A stretch of DNA of 64,000 nucleotides from Sphingomonas sp. RIT328 (lineage in GTDB: Bacteria > Pseudomonadota > Alphaproteobacteria > Sphingomonadales > Sphingomonadaceae), in contig NZ_JFYV01000008.1 in assembly GCF_000632225.1 (NCBI RefSeq), forward strand, positions 38,375-102,374, read 5' to 3'. Positions 32,246-40,333 of this stretch are shown here, in pieces. The notes under the pieces are model-generated. The model saw only the letters and a list, made by a program, of their open reading frames with translations. It was not told the origin of the DNA and ran no database searches. Position numbers and translations under genes: made by a program. Numbering within the stretch: position 1 is the first letter of the stretch; the number at the start of each line of letters is the position of its first letter.

Positions 32246-32660
32246 CGCACCCGGTCCTTCGTTCTCTAAGTGTTCGAATCGGCGGCGCAATTGGATGCTA
32301 CCACCAAGACGCCCCAAGAGGAGAACAAAAAGAGCACATCGCGCTGACGCGACCAGTCCCTTGGCGCTACCCGATATGGGTGTCGCCAGTGTTCTCTACC
32401 AGTAGTTGGGTCGTCCCCCGAACTTGACCGCTACACGTTGTGGCAAACCGCAACGGCAAGCAAGAGGGTAATGCGGTGGGAGGCCGGCGGTTCCGCCGCC
32501 GCGCCGGATCGCCCTAGCAGCGAACGCGCCGCGACGCGCGGACTTTTGCGGGTTACGGAAATCGCAAGGGAAAGATCGCCTCGTGAAAATTTTTAACCGG
32601 GCGAATCTGGTTGGAGTCATGTCGGTTTTGGCGGCGACGCGGGGCGCCGAGCCGCGGCGC
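32246..32660. other. Control region upstream of nrdA, no gene
   Basis: No open frame here looks coding. On the nrdA strand it would hold the promoter and leader. The only clear structure is the dyad at 32362-32388; I could not find a convincing pair of NrdR boxes. The part from 32400 to 32620 shows nothing more. Confidence 0.45.
32362..32388. promoter_or_regulatory. Dyad upstream of nrdA, possible operator
   Basis: TGGCGCTACCC (32362-32372) and GGGTGTCGCCA (32378-32388) form an 11-bp inverted repeat with two mismatches around GATAT, about 117 bp before the nrdA start. The AT-rich centre recalls NrdR sites (ATAT core) but the flanks do not match well. Confidence 0.3.
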
Positions 32661-35288
32661 TCACACCGCGCGGCGGTGGTGGCGGGGCGGGGTGGCTTGC
32701 AGGCGGTCGAGGTTGATCCCCTCGGCGAATTGCAGCCCGGCCTTGCCGTCCTGCGCCCAGGCGATGCGGCCGGCGACGATCAGTTCCTCGGCGAGCTCGA
32801 TCAGCACGTCGAGCCCGACCGCATTCTCCATCGCGACGCCGTCGATCATCGCGCCGCTCGCCGAGATGTTGCGGATCCGCACGTCGCCCTCGCGCCCGCC
32901 GAGCGCGAGCCGGGCCGAGCGCAGCATCTTGGTGCGCGGTGCGCGGCTGACCTTGTGGCCGACCGGCGCGGCCTGCGCGCTGCCGCCGAGCTGGACGACG
33001 ACATCGGCATCGGCGATGCCGCGGCCGTAGACATAGCCCTGGATATGGCTGCAGCCGAGCGAGCGGATCAGCTCGATCTCGTCCTGGATCTCGACGCCTT
33101 CCGCGGTCGTCTCCATGCCGAGCGTGTCGGCGAGCGTGACGATCGCGCGGATGATCGCGGCATTGCGGTTGCCGGGCTGCGCCGCGCCGCGGACGAAGCT
33201 CTGGTCGATCTTGATCTTGTCGAACGGCGCGGTGCGCAGATAGCCGAGGCTGGAATAGCCGGTGCCGAAATCGTCGAGCGCGAGGCGCACGCCGATGCCC
33301 TTGAGCGCCTTGAACATTGCATCGGTCGACCCCGATTCGTCGAGGAACACGCCTTCGGTAATCTCCAGCTCGAGCCGGTGCGCGGGCAGGCCGCTGCGCG
33401 CCAGCGCCGAGGTGACGATCACCGGGAAGGCGGGATTGGCGAACTGGATCGGCGAGACGTTGACCGCGACGCGCACGTCGCGCGGCCACTGCGCCGCCGC
33501 GTTGCAGGCGGTGCGCAACACCCATTCGCCGAGCGCCTCGATCAGCCCGCATTCCTCCGCCACCGGGATGAAATCGGCGGGCGAGATATTGCCGCGCACC
33601 GGATGCTGCCAGCGCAGCAGCGCCTCATATCCGGTGATCTGCTCGGCGGCGGTCGACACCACCGGCTGATAATGAAGTTGGAAGCCGCCGTCGGCGAGCG
33701 CGGCGCGCATATCGTCCTCGAGCGCCTTGCGGCTGCGCGCGCCCGACAGCATCTCTTCCGAATAGAAACGGTGGACGCCGCGCCCGTCCGCCTTGGCGGC
33801 ATAGAGCGCGAGATCGGCGTTGCGGACGAGCGCCTCGGCATCGTCGCCATGCTGCGGCGCGATCGCGATGCCGATCGAACAGCCGATCGTCACCGTCGCG
33901 CCGGCGATGAAATAGGGCTGCGACAGCGAGGCGATCAGCTCCTTGGCGAGCGTCGCCAGCGCATCGCGGCGGTCGACGCCGGGCAGGATCACCTGGAATT
34001 CGTCGCCGCCCAATCGTCCGACCAGCCCGACCGCGCCGACGCCGCGTTGCAGCCGCTGCGCGACCTGCTTGAGCAGCGCGTCGCCCGCCTGATGGCCGAG
34101 CGTGTCGTTGACCGCCTTGAACCGGTCGAGGTCCATCAGGAACAGCGCGGCGGGGCGCAGCACGCCGCCCTGCGGTTGCAGCGTCTTGTCGAGGCTCTGG
34201 CGCATGCGCTGGCGGTTGGCGAGGCCGGTGAGGCCGTCGAACAGCGCGAGGCGCTGGATCTCCGCATCCGACTTGCGCTTCTCGGTCAGGTCGCTGCCCG
34301 AGCCGATGAAGCCCTGGAAGCGGCCGAGATCGTCGATCACCGGGCGGCCGGAGATCGACCACCACCGGTCCGGCTCCTGCGCATCGTCGCCCGCGGCGCA
34401 GACGGTGTAATCGGCGAAGGAGGTGCGCGAGGAGAGATGGAAGGCGAGCGTGCGCTCGGTGCCCGGCGCGGCGCTGTCCATGCGGAAGACGTCGCTGAGC
34501 AGGCAGCCGACCGGATCGCGATAGCGCGGCGCGAGCAGTGCCGCGACCTTGGCGGACAGATAGGTGATGCGGCCCTGGCGATCGGCTTCCCAGAACCAGC
34601 CGGTGCCATGGCCCTCGAATTCGGCGATCATCTTGACCGCATGGCTGCCTTCGCGGGCGGCGGAGACATGGCGCTCGACCGCGGCGCCGTCGAGCCGGGC
34701 GAGACGCTGCGCCGCGACGAGCAGCGCGGCGAGCGCGGCGAGCGCGACCAGCGCCGGCAGTACCGTGGCGGTGGCGATCGGCAGCAGCGCGACCATGCCG
34801 GCGGCGAGGGCCGGCGCGGCGATGCGCACCGGATAGAGCGCGGTCACCGTCAGCCCGATCGCGCCGCTGATCGCGACCGCGCAGCCGATCGCGACGGCGC
34901 CCGCCGGCAGCTGCGCCGCGCCCCACAGCAGCCACAGCGATGCGCCGCCGACCGGCACCGCGGCGGCGACGATCGTGCCGGTGCGGACGTGCGGCGGCCA
35001 GCCCCGCGGCACCCGCGCGGCGAGCGTCGCCTGCACGACGCCGCCGGCGAGCAACAGCACCGCCGCCGCGACGATGATCCCGACCGGCGCCGCGCCGCCG
35101 CCGCTGCCGGCGAGCGTCGCGCCGACCAGCATCGCCGCGGCGACCGCCTGCGCGGCGAGCGCCAGCGGCCAGATCGCGCGGACATGGCCGAGATGCGCGG
35201 CATGCATCAGCGCCTCGTCATCGGACGGCATGCCGCCGAGCCCGAACAGGCGCAGCATCGGCACGGGAACGCTATCGGAAGGGTCCAT
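32661..35288 (-). CDS. Membrane PAS-GGDEF-EAL-PilZ cyclic-di-GMP protein
   Basis: An 875-residue protein that could make, break and sense cyclic di-GMP. About six N-terminal membrane helices (35-205) are followed by a PAS domain (about 220-335, GWFWEADRQGRITYLS), a GGDEF domain (about 345-510) with intact RLGGDEF, and an EAL domain (about 520-775) with intact YEALLRWQHP, DDFGTGYSS and KIDQSFV. A C-terminal PilZ-like domain (about 785-875, RSARLALGGREGDVRIRNISASG) closes it. Both catalytic motifs look active, so output would depend on the PAS/membrane input. The ATG at 35288 follows directly from the intergenic region shared with the HxlR gene. Confidence 0.9.
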   Translation of the reverse strand: MDPSDSVPVPMLRLFGLGGMPSDDEALMHAAHLGHVRAIWPLALAAQAVAAAMLVGATLAGSGGGAAPVGIIVAAAVLLLAGGVVQATLAARVPRGWPPHVRTGTIVAAAVPVGGASLWLLWGAAQLPAGAVAIGCAVAISGAIGLTVTALYPVRIAAPALAAGMVALLPIATATVLPALVALAALAALLVAAQRLARLDGAAVERHVSAAREGSHAVKMIAEFEGHGTGWFWEADRQGRITYLSAKVAALLAPRYRDPVGCLLSDVFRMDSAAPGTERTLAFHLSSRTSFADYTVCAAGDDAQEPDRWWSISGRPVIDDLGRFQGFIGSGSDLTEKRKSDAEIQRLALFDGLTGLANRQRMRQSLDKTLQPQGGVLRPAALFLMDLDRFKAVNDTLGHQAGDALLKQVAQRLQRGVGAVGLVGRLGGDEFQVILPGVDRRDALATLAKELIASLSQPYFIAGATVTIGCSIGIAIAPQHGDDAEALVRNADLALYAAKADGRGVHRFYSEEMLSGARSRKALEDDMRAALADGGFQLHYQPVVSTAAEQITGYEALLRWQHPVRGNISPADFIPVAEECGLIEALGEWVLRTACNAAAQWPRDVRVAVNVSPIQFANPAFPVIVTSALARSGLPAHRLELEITEGVFLDESGSTDAMFKALKGIGVRLALDDFGTGYSSLGYLRTAPFDKIKIDQSFVRGAAQPGNRNAAIIRAIVTLADTLGMETTAEGVEIQDEIELIRSLGCSHIQGYVYGRGIADADVVVQLGGSAQAAPVGHKVSRAPRTKMLRSARLALGGREGDVRIRNISASGAMIDGVAMENAVGLDVLIELAEELIVAGRIAWAQDGKAGLQFAEGINLDRLQATPPRHHRRAV

Positions 35289-35330
35289 GCCCGCGATGCT
35301 AGTGGCTGATGGTTGAGAAAGCTTTGCCTT

Positions 35331-35672
35331 CTAAGGGTCTTCGCGGTCTTGCCCGGCCTCGCGCTCCTTCAGCCAAAGGCCGAAAGCGCGCATCGCGTCC
35401 ACTACGGGAACGAGGCGGTCGCCGTCCGCGGCGAGCGCATATTCGACTGTCGCGGGGACGGTGGGAAAGATCGTCCGCGTCACAAGCCCCGCCTCTTCCA
35501 GCGCTCGCAGGTCTAGCGTCAACATCCGCTGCGAGATCGCCGGTATGCAACGTCGCAGCGCGCTGAACCGCTTGGGTCCGTTGGTCAGATAGGAGACGAT
35601 CAGCAATCGCCATCGACCGCCGAGCAGCCGCATCGCCTCTTCTACCGAACATCCGGTTGCGCTGCGTTTCAT
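35331..35672 (-). CDS. HxlR family transcriptional regulator
   Basis: A 113-residue winged-helix regulator: CSVEEAMRLLGGRWRLLIVSYLTNGPKRFSALRR, then ISQRMLTLDLRALEEAGLV, then the wing with VPATVEYALAADG. The N-terminal Cys (residue 8) is the redox-sensitive position in HxlR/HypR/QorR proteins. It is divergent from the glutathione transferase gene, the usual target arrangement, and a TTGTG-N9-CACAA dyad lies between them. Its GC content is slightly below the neighbours. Confidence 0.9.
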   Translation of the reverse strand: MKRSATGCSVEEAMRLLGGRWRLLIVSYLTNGPKRFSALRRCIPAISQRMLTLDLRALEEAGLVTRTIFPTVPATVEYALAADGDRLVPVVDAMRAFGLWLKEREAGQDREDP

Positions 35673-35708
35673 TTGCGGCCGTCCCTGTTCCGGCGGACGG
35701 TATTAATT

Positions 35709-35727
35709 TTGTGACTTTCGCACACAA
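35709..35727. promoter_or_regulatory. Dyad in the HxlR/GST divergent promoter, probable HxlR operator
   Basis: TTGTG (35709-35713) and CACAA (35723-35727) form an inverted repeat with a 9-bp spacer, inside an AT-rich stretch (TATTAATTTTGTG) that differs from the GC-rich surroundings and could hold both promoters. Confidence 0.45.
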
Positions 35728-35816
35728 TAGTGCCTTCTTCCCAAAGCTCGGCCGTGTCGGCACCCATGTCGCCTCGAAGGCCGGTCCGGCCTCTTCCGTT
35801 CGCAAGGGACTGTGTC

Positions 35817-36446
35817 GTGAAGCTCTATTATATGCCTGCCGCCTGTTCGCTCGCCCCGCATATCGTCTTGCGCGAGCTACGCATCGACGCCGTGCTGGTA
35901 CGGGTGGACAATAAGACGCACAGAACCGAAGACGGGAGCGACTTTACCGTCTTGAATCCGTTCGGTTATGTGCCTTTGCTCGATCTCGGCGACGGGACTC
36001 TTCTCCGCGAAGGACCGGCAATCTTGCAATATCTAGCCGATCTTCGACCCGAGTCGGCGTTTGCTCCCGCCGCCGGCTCGATGGCGCGCTACCGATTGCA
36101 GGAGTGGCTGAACTTTCTCTCTTCAGAAATCCACAAGGGTTTCATCCCGTTGCTCTATGCGCAGCTGGCCGGGCGCTATGCCATTGATACTGCCAGGCCG
36201 AAACTGGAGGAGCGGCTCGCGTGGGTCGATGCAGAGCTGGCGGGGCGCGACTATCTCATGGGCACTTGCACGGTTGCCGACGCCTATCTCTACGCGCTGG
36301 TGCAATGGGGGCGAGCAGAGTGGCTGGTGCCGACGTATCGGGCAAATATAAATTACGACGGGCTGCACCACCTTAGGGATTGGTATTTAAAGATGAGGGC
36401 GAGGCCTGCCGTTCGAGAAGCGTTGAGCGCGGAAGGACTACGGTAG
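35817..36446 (+). CDS. Glutathione S-transferase
   Basis: A 209-residue beta-class glutathione transferase. The thioredoxin-like N-domain begins MKLYYMPAACSLAPHIVLREL (Ser/Cys10 region binds glutathione), with the cis-Pro motif in FGYVPLLDLGDGTLLREGPAILQYLAD. The C-terminal helical domain has LMGTCTVADAYLYAL. Beta-class members conjugate electrophiles and can act as thiol reductases. The GTG at 35817 is used because AGGGA precedes it and it gives the family N-terminus; the frame is open further upstream but without similarity. Likely repressed by the divergent HxlR protein and induced by electrophiles. Confidence 0.9.
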   Translation: MKLYYMPAACSLAPHIVLRELRIDAVLVRVDNKTHRTEDGSDFTVLNPFGYVPLLDLGDGTLLREGPAILQYLADLRPESAFAPAAGSMARYRLQEWLNFLSSEIHKGFIPLLYAQLAGRYAIDTARPKLEERLAWVDAELAGRDYLMGTCTVADAYLYALVQWGRAEWLVPTYRANINYDGLHHLRDWYLKMRARPAVREALSAEGLR

Positions 36447-36615
36447 AAGCCATTTGGACGTGAACTTGCGGCGCACGGCCGTCACCTGACTTGAACCTCC
36501 CTCGCGGTCTCTTTACTGATGCGAAGGCGATGATCTATGATCGCGGCGGACCCACCACCCCGCGCTTGGCGCATCGGTCGCGCGGCTTTAAAGGCGGGCG
36601 CGAAGGAGCCCGCCC

Positions 36616-38136
36616 GTGACCACCATCATCCGCGCCACCGACCTGATCGACAGCGTCGCCGATGCGCTGCAATTCATCAGTTACTATCATCCGATGGATT
36701 ACATCCGCGCGCTCGGCGAGGCCTATCAGGCGGAGCAGAGCCCGGCGGCGAAGGATGCGATCGCGCAGATCCTGACCAACAGCCGGATGTGTGCCGAGGG
36801 CCACCGCCCGATCTGCCAGGATACCGGCATCGTCACGGTGTTCGTCAAATGGGGGCAGGATTGCCGGCTCGACGGCGACCTCAGTCTGCAGGAGGTGGTC
36901 GATGGAGGGGTGCGGCGCGCCTATCTCCACCCCGAGAACAAGCTGCGGGCCTCGATCCTCGCCGATCCGGCGTTCACCCGGCGCAACACGCGCGACAATA
37001 CGCCCTCGGTGCTGCATGTCGAAATGGTGCCGGGGTCGAAAGTCTCAGTCGATGTCGCCGCCAAGGGCGGCGGGTCGGAGAACAAGTCCAAGTTCAAGAT
37101 GATGAACCCGAGCGACAGTATTGTCGACTGGGTGCTGGAGATGATTCCGCAGATGGGCGCGGGCTGGTGCCCGCCGGGGATGCTCGGCATCGGCATCGGC
37201 GGCACCGCGGAAAAGGCGATGCTGCTCGCCAAGCAATCGCTGATGGGCGCGATCGACATGGGGCAGCTGCGCGCGCGCGGGCCGAAGAACGACATCGAGG
37301 CGCTGCGCATCGAGCTGATGGACAAGGTCAATGCGCTCGGCATCGGCGCGCAGGGGCTGGGCGGGCTGTCGACGATCCTCGACGTCAAGATCCTCGACTG
37401 GCCGACGCACGCCGCCTCCAAGCCGGTGGCGATGATCCCCAATTGCGCCGCGACGCGCCACGCGCATTTCACGCTCGACGGCAGCGGTCCGTCGTATCTC
37501 GAGGCGCCCAAGCTCAGCGACTGGCCGCAGGTCGACTGGCAGCCGGACAGCGCGGCGATCCGCGTCGACCTCGACACGCTGACGCCCGAGGTGGTGGCGC
37601 AGTGGAAGCATGGCGACCGGCTGCTGCTCAACGGCAAGATGCTGACCGGGCGCGACGCCGCACACAAGCGGATCGCCGACATGCTGGCGAAGGGCGAGCC
37701 GCTGCCGGTCGATTTCCGCGGGCGGGTGATCTATTACGTCGGGCCGGTCGATCCGGTCGGCGAGGAAGTGGTCGGGCCGGCGGGGCCGACGACGGCGACG
37801 CGGATGGACAAGTTCACGCGGATGATGCTCGACCAGGGGCTGCTGGCGATGGTCGGCAAGGCCGAGCGTGGGCCGGCGGCGACGCAGGCGATCGCCGACG
37901 CCCGGAGCGCCTATCTGATGGCGGTCGGCGGCGCGGCCTATCTGGTCGCGCGCGCGATCAAGGGATCGAAGGTTGTCGGCTTCGCGGACCTCGGCATGGA
38001 AGCGATCTACGAATTCGAGGTGCAGGATTTCCCGGTCACCGTCGCCGTCGACAGCGAGGGGCAGAACGTCCACCAGCTCGCGCCGCTCGTGTGGCGCGAG
38101 AAGATCGCGCGCGAGCGGTTGCTCTCGCCGGTGTGA
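36616..38136 (+). CDS. fumA: Class I fumarate hydratase (iron-sulfur)
   Basis: A 506-residue class I fumarase that interconverts fumarate and malate in the TCA cycle with an oxygen-labile [4Fe-4S] cluster. The N-domain carries the cluster Cys in SRMCAEGHRPICQDTG, with further conserved Cys in the GWCPPGMLGIGIGGTAEKAM region and PNCAATRHAHF; the C-domain has GPTTATRMDKFTRMMLDQGL. A GTG at 36616 is the start, with GAAGGAG upstream. It appears monocistronic. Sphingomonads usually also have class II FumC. Confidence 0.92.
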   Translation: MTTIIRATDLIDSVADALQFISYYHPMDYIRALGEAYQAEQSPAAKDAIAQILTNSRMCAEGHRPICQDTGIVTVFVKWGQDCRLDGDLSLQEVVDGGVRRAYLHPENKLRASILADPAFTRRNTRDNTPSVLHVEMVPGSKVSVDVAAKGGGSENKSKFKMMNPSDSIVDWVLEMIPQMGAGWCPPGMLGIGIGGTAEKAMLLAKQSLMGAIDMGQLRARGPKNDIEALRIELMDKVNALGIGAQGLGGLSTILDVKILDWPTHAASKPVAMIPNCAATRHAHFTLDGSGPSYLEAPKLSDWPQVDWQPDSAAIRVDLDTLTPEVVAQWKHGDRLLLNGKMLTGRDAAHKRIADMLAKGEPLPVDFRGRVIYYVGPVDPVGEEVVGPAGPTTATRMDKFTRMMLDQGLLAMVGKAERGPAATQAIADARSAYLMAVGGAAYLVARAIKGSKVVGFADLGMEAIYEFEVQDFPVTVAVDSEGQNVHQLAPLVWREKIARERLLSPV

Positions 38137-38177
38137 CGGACACGGGTGTTGCGATGATGGTACCGGGGGACCGAGTG

Positions 38178-38672
38178 ATGAAGACGATCCTTGCCGCCGC
38201 GCTGATCCTCACGCCGACGCTGGCGGAGGCGCAGAGCGCCGATCGGGCGGGTACCGCCGCGCAGGAGCGTGATCCGGTCGGGCAGGCGTCGCCGCTCGCC
38301 GGGCTGCTCGGCCAGGGGGATATGCAGCAGTCGCCGCTCGCCGGATTGCTCGGGCAGGCGGGCGGGCTGCTCGGCGGCGGCGGCCTGCCGCAGATCGGGT
38401 CGATGGGCGCGGGCAATGCGGCGGGTCTGCTCGGCTATTGCCTCAAGAACCGGCTGCTCGGCAGCGGGGCGACCGGCGCGGGCGGTGCGGCGAGCGTGCT
38501 CGGCCGGCTCACCGGGCAGCGCGACGTGCAGCGTACGCCGGGCTATGCCGCCGGTCAGGCGGGGCAGCTCGAGACTCCCAACGGTGATGCGCTTTCGCTC
38601 GACGGGCTGCGCGGTCAGCTCAAGACCCAGCTCTGCAACCTCGTCCTCAAGCGCGCCAAGGCGTTCCTCTAG
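38178..38672 (+). CDS. DUF2501 family periplasmic protein
   Basis: A 164-residue exported protein with a signal peptide (TPTLAEAQS, about 19). The mature part has two LL-rich GLLGQ repeats, then the core GNAAGLLGYCLKNRLLG, and ends with DGLRGQLKTQLCNLVLKRAKAFL. The core motif and size match the DUF2501/YjjA group, whose function is unknown. Two Cys (in GYCLKN and LCNLV) could form a disulfide. The ATG at 38178 has GGGGGACC upstream. It follows fumA by 41 bp on the same strand. Confidence 0.7.
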   Translation: MKTILAAALILTPTLAEAQSADRAGTAAQERDPVGQASPLAGLLGQGDMQQSPLAGLLGQAGGLLGGGGLPQIGSMGAGNAAGLLGYCLKNRLLGSGATGAGGAASVLGRLTGQRDVQRTPGYAAGQAGQLETPNGDALSLDGLRGQLKTQLCNLVLKRAKAFL

Positions 38673-38683
38673 GAGGCTGCGCT

Positions 38684-39286
38684 CTATTTGCGCGTGTAGA
38701 TGAGCAGGAAGGTCGGGCGGCCGTTCGACGAGCCGAAACTCGTCATGCGCCCGTCGAGGCCGAGCGTCGCGGCGCGGCGTGACAGGGCATCGCCCTGCAA
38801 CGCCTGCATCGTGCGATTGCCGTCGGCCTCGGGCAGGCCGGGGGTCATGGTGCCGCTCACCTCGCACAGGCTGGTCGCGCAGCGGACCGCCAGCGCATTG
38901 CCGCCGCCGATCTGCGGCACGTCGGCGAGCGCGTTGCGCAGCCCGGCCTCGTTGCGCGCGGCCCAGGCGGGATCGCGCGGCTCGGCGCGGAAGCGGGCGT
39001 GGAGCTGCGCGGGATCGGACCCGGCGGGCGGGATCAGCTGCGCGACCGGATCGTCGCCCGCGCCGGGATTGGGTGGGACGGCGAGCGGCGCCGGCGCGGC
39101 ATGCGGCATGCGGGTGGGCAACGGCTGCGGCTGTGACGGCTGGGGCGGCGGCCCGACGCGGACGACCCGAACGCCGGTGTCCGCCGGCGGCGGCGTGACG
39201 GGGATCGCCTGACGCCGGCCGACCCACCAGACGATCATCGCCACTGCGACGACCCCGAACAGAACAGCCCAGATCCGCTTCGCCAT
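38684..39286 (-). CDS. Inner-membrane-anchored protein, unknown function
   Basis: A 200-residue protein with an N-terminal anchor (RIWAVLFGVVAVAMIVWWVG), a Pro-rich periplasmic linker (about 25-70) and a C-terminal domain with two Cys (VRCATSLCEVSG) that may form a disulfide, ending GSSNGRPTFLLIYTRK. I do not recognise the family. Three in-frame ATGs lie together (39292, 39289, 39286); GGAGGG has best spacing to the last. It is convergent with the DUF2501 gene and sits downstream of the small structured transcript on the same strand, separated by its terminator. Confidence 0.7.
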   Translation of the reverse strand: MAKRIWAVLFGVVAVAMIVWWVGRRQAIPVTPPPADTGVRVVRVGPPPQPSQPQPLPTRMPHAAPAPLAVPPNPGAGDDPVAQLIPPAGSDPAQLHARFRAEPRDPAWAARNEAGLRNALADVPQIGGGNALAVRCATSLCEVSGTMTPGLPEADGNRTMQALQGDALSRRAATLGLDGRMTSFGSSNGRPTFLLIYTRK

Positions 39287-39350
39287 CATCATCCCTCCGC
39301 GTGCGGCGGAGACTAGGCCGCCGCGGCGGCGACCGGAAGAGGGCGGCGTC

Positions 39351-39395
39351 AAAATGAGAAGAGGGTGCCGTGCGCCTCCCGGCAACACGACACCC
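39351..39395 (-). terminator. Intrinsic terminator of the small minus-strand transcript
   Basis: Read on the minus strand, GGGTGTCGTG (39395-39386) pairs with CACGGCACCC (39372-39363) with one G-U wobble, followed by TCTTCTCATTTT. It separates the structured transcript from the gene starting at 39286. Confidence 0.65.
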
Positions 39396-39510
39396 CCCAA
39401 ACATGGTCAGCGGCCGGAGAGCTCCAGCCCGGGAAACCATGAAACTCCCGTCATCCTCGTCGTGCCGTTGATTGGGGGAGGATACCCCCCGGACACGATT
39501 CAAACGGATG

Positions 39511-39567
39511 TCAGAAGCCAGTCCCCCGAACGAACCGAACCGAACTCACTGCTGAACCATGAGACAT
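39511..39567 (-). CDS. Mini-ORF 2 (18 codons) behind a maximal Shine-Dalgarno
   Basis: The ATG at 39567 lies 7 nt after GGAGG within GAAAGGAGGTGATCC, which is complementary to about 15 nt of the usual 16S rRNA 3' end. It encodes MSHGSAVSSVRFVRGTGF and is out of frame with mini-ORF 1. It may be a leader peptide; the ribosome site is far stronger than any other in this window. Confidence 0.4.
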   Translation of the reverse strand: MSHGSAVSSVRFVRGTGF

Positions 39568-39599
39568 CGGATCACCTCCTTTCGCTTGTTGATAGCCAT
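39546..39599 (-). CDS. Mini-ORF 1 (17 codons) overlapping an extended SD
   Basis: The ATG at 39599 encodes MAINKRKEVIRCLMVQQ. Its codons 6-11 are the extended Shine-Dalgarno of mini-ORF 2, so ribosomes on it would cover that site. Its own ribosome site is weak, and its start directly follows an 18-bp palindrome. Whether it is translated is unknown. Confidence 0.35.
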   Translation of the reverse strand: MAINKRKEVIRCLMVQQ

Positions 39600-39703
39600 G
39601 TGACCGGTACCGGCCACGACGCCTATGTGCGCACAACCGGGGGCGCAAACAAGTCTTGTAATGCAGGACGAATTCCGCGAGGCTTCGCCGCTCTGCCGCC
39701 GGC

Positions 39704-40231
39704 TCAGCCGCGGCAATCCTCCGTCACCCGCTCGATCTCCGCCCAGGCCGGCACGACCAACGTCGCGCCGCCGCGATGCTCGATGACGAAACGGCCGCGG
39801 CTGAAGCCCATCGCATCGAGCAGGCCGTCGTCGGCGGCGAGCGCCGCCTGTAGCGCGGGCGGATTGCCGCCGGCGGGTTGCACCGGCACGGCGCGGGTGA
39901 CGCTGGTGGTGCGGATGGTGAGCGTCGTCGCCGTCGCGCCCTCGACCGACAGCAGGATGCGGCGCTGCGCGGCGTCGCAGCGCAGGGCGAGGCGGATCGC
40001 ACCGCCCGGCACGCCGAATCGCGCGATGCTGCCGCGCGCGTCGCGCGCCCAGGTCCAGTCGCCGGGGGTGAGCGGCCAGTCGCGCCAGTCGTTGCCACGC
40101 GGCGGCGGCGCGCTGACCGGCGGCGCGGGAAGCGCGGCGACCGGCGACGGCGCGGGGGCGGGCGGCGGCACCGGCTGCGGGACGCAGGCGGCGGCGGCGA
40201 GCGCCAGGGCGGCGGCAAGGACAATACGCAT
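39704..40231 (-). CDS. Putative lipoprotein with Pro-rich linker
   Basis: A 175-residue lipoprotein (lipobox AAAAC, Cys16) with a Pro/Ala linker (about 18-45) and a domain containing WPLTPGDWTWARDARGS, IRLALRCDAAQRRILLSV and a C-terminal EIERVTEDCRG. Two Cys in the mature domain could pair. I recognise no named family, though the domain looks like a small beta-sandwich for periplasmic binding. The ATG at 40231 is chosen; a TTG two codons upstream is in frame. The structured transcript begins about 45 bp after its stop, on the same strand. Confidence 0.7.
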   Translation of the reverse strand: MRIVLAAALALAAAACVPQPVPPPAPAPSPVAALPAPPVSAPPPRGNDWRDWPLTPGDWTWARDARGSIARFGVPGGAIRLALRCDAAQRRILLSVEGATATTLTIRTTSVTRAVPVQPAGGNPPALQAALAADDGLLDAMGFSRGRFVIEHRGGATLVVPAWAEIERVTEDCRG

Positions 40232-40281
40232 CGCCAAGGCTTATGCGGGAAGGGCGCCGCGGCCTCAACCCGCGCGTGCGT

Positions 40282-40307
40282 GGAACCGCCGCGCCCGAAC
40301 GTCGGTT
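40282..40307 (+). promoter_or_regulatory. EcfG-like promoter of the PRC-barrel gene
   Basis: GGAAC (40282-40286), a 17-bp spacer and GGTT (40304-40307) fit the EcfG consensus, 26 bp before the start codon. It would place this gene in the general stress regulon. Confidence 0.45.
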
Positions 40308-40333
40308 CACCTGCGGCAAGCAAGGAGCATCCG

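Larger units (their letters stand above)
39351..39660 (-). ncRNA. Candidate regulatory transcript with overlapping mini-ORFs and extended SD
   Basis: No long gene fits 39293-39703. Read on the minus strand this region has, in order: palindromes at 39659-39649 (ACAAGACTTGT), 39635-39626 (TGTGCGCACA) and an 18-bp one at 39617-39600; a 17-codon ORF; an SD sequence GAAAGGAGGTGATCC (39583-39569); an 18-codon ORF; further hairpins (GGGGG/CCCCC near 39495-39477; GGC..GGAG-CT-CTCC..GCC near 39430-39410); and a terminator. A -35-like CTTGTTT lies near 39655. The dense structure and clean terminator suggest a discrete small transcript, perhaps a translation-regulated leader or dual-function RNA. Function unknown. 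Confidence 0.5.

Noticed and set aside
32246..32420. NrdR boxes upstream of nrdA
   Set aside because: One ATAT-centred dyad exists at 32362-32388, but the flanks do not fit the NrdR consensus and no second box at the usual spacing was found.
39569..39583. Plus-strand sequence identical to the end of 16S rRNA
   Set aside because: Only about 15 nt match (GGATCACCTCCTTTC) and the bases before it do not resemble 16S rRNA. The minus-strand reading as a strong Shine-Dalgarno with an ATG 7 nt later is the better explanation.
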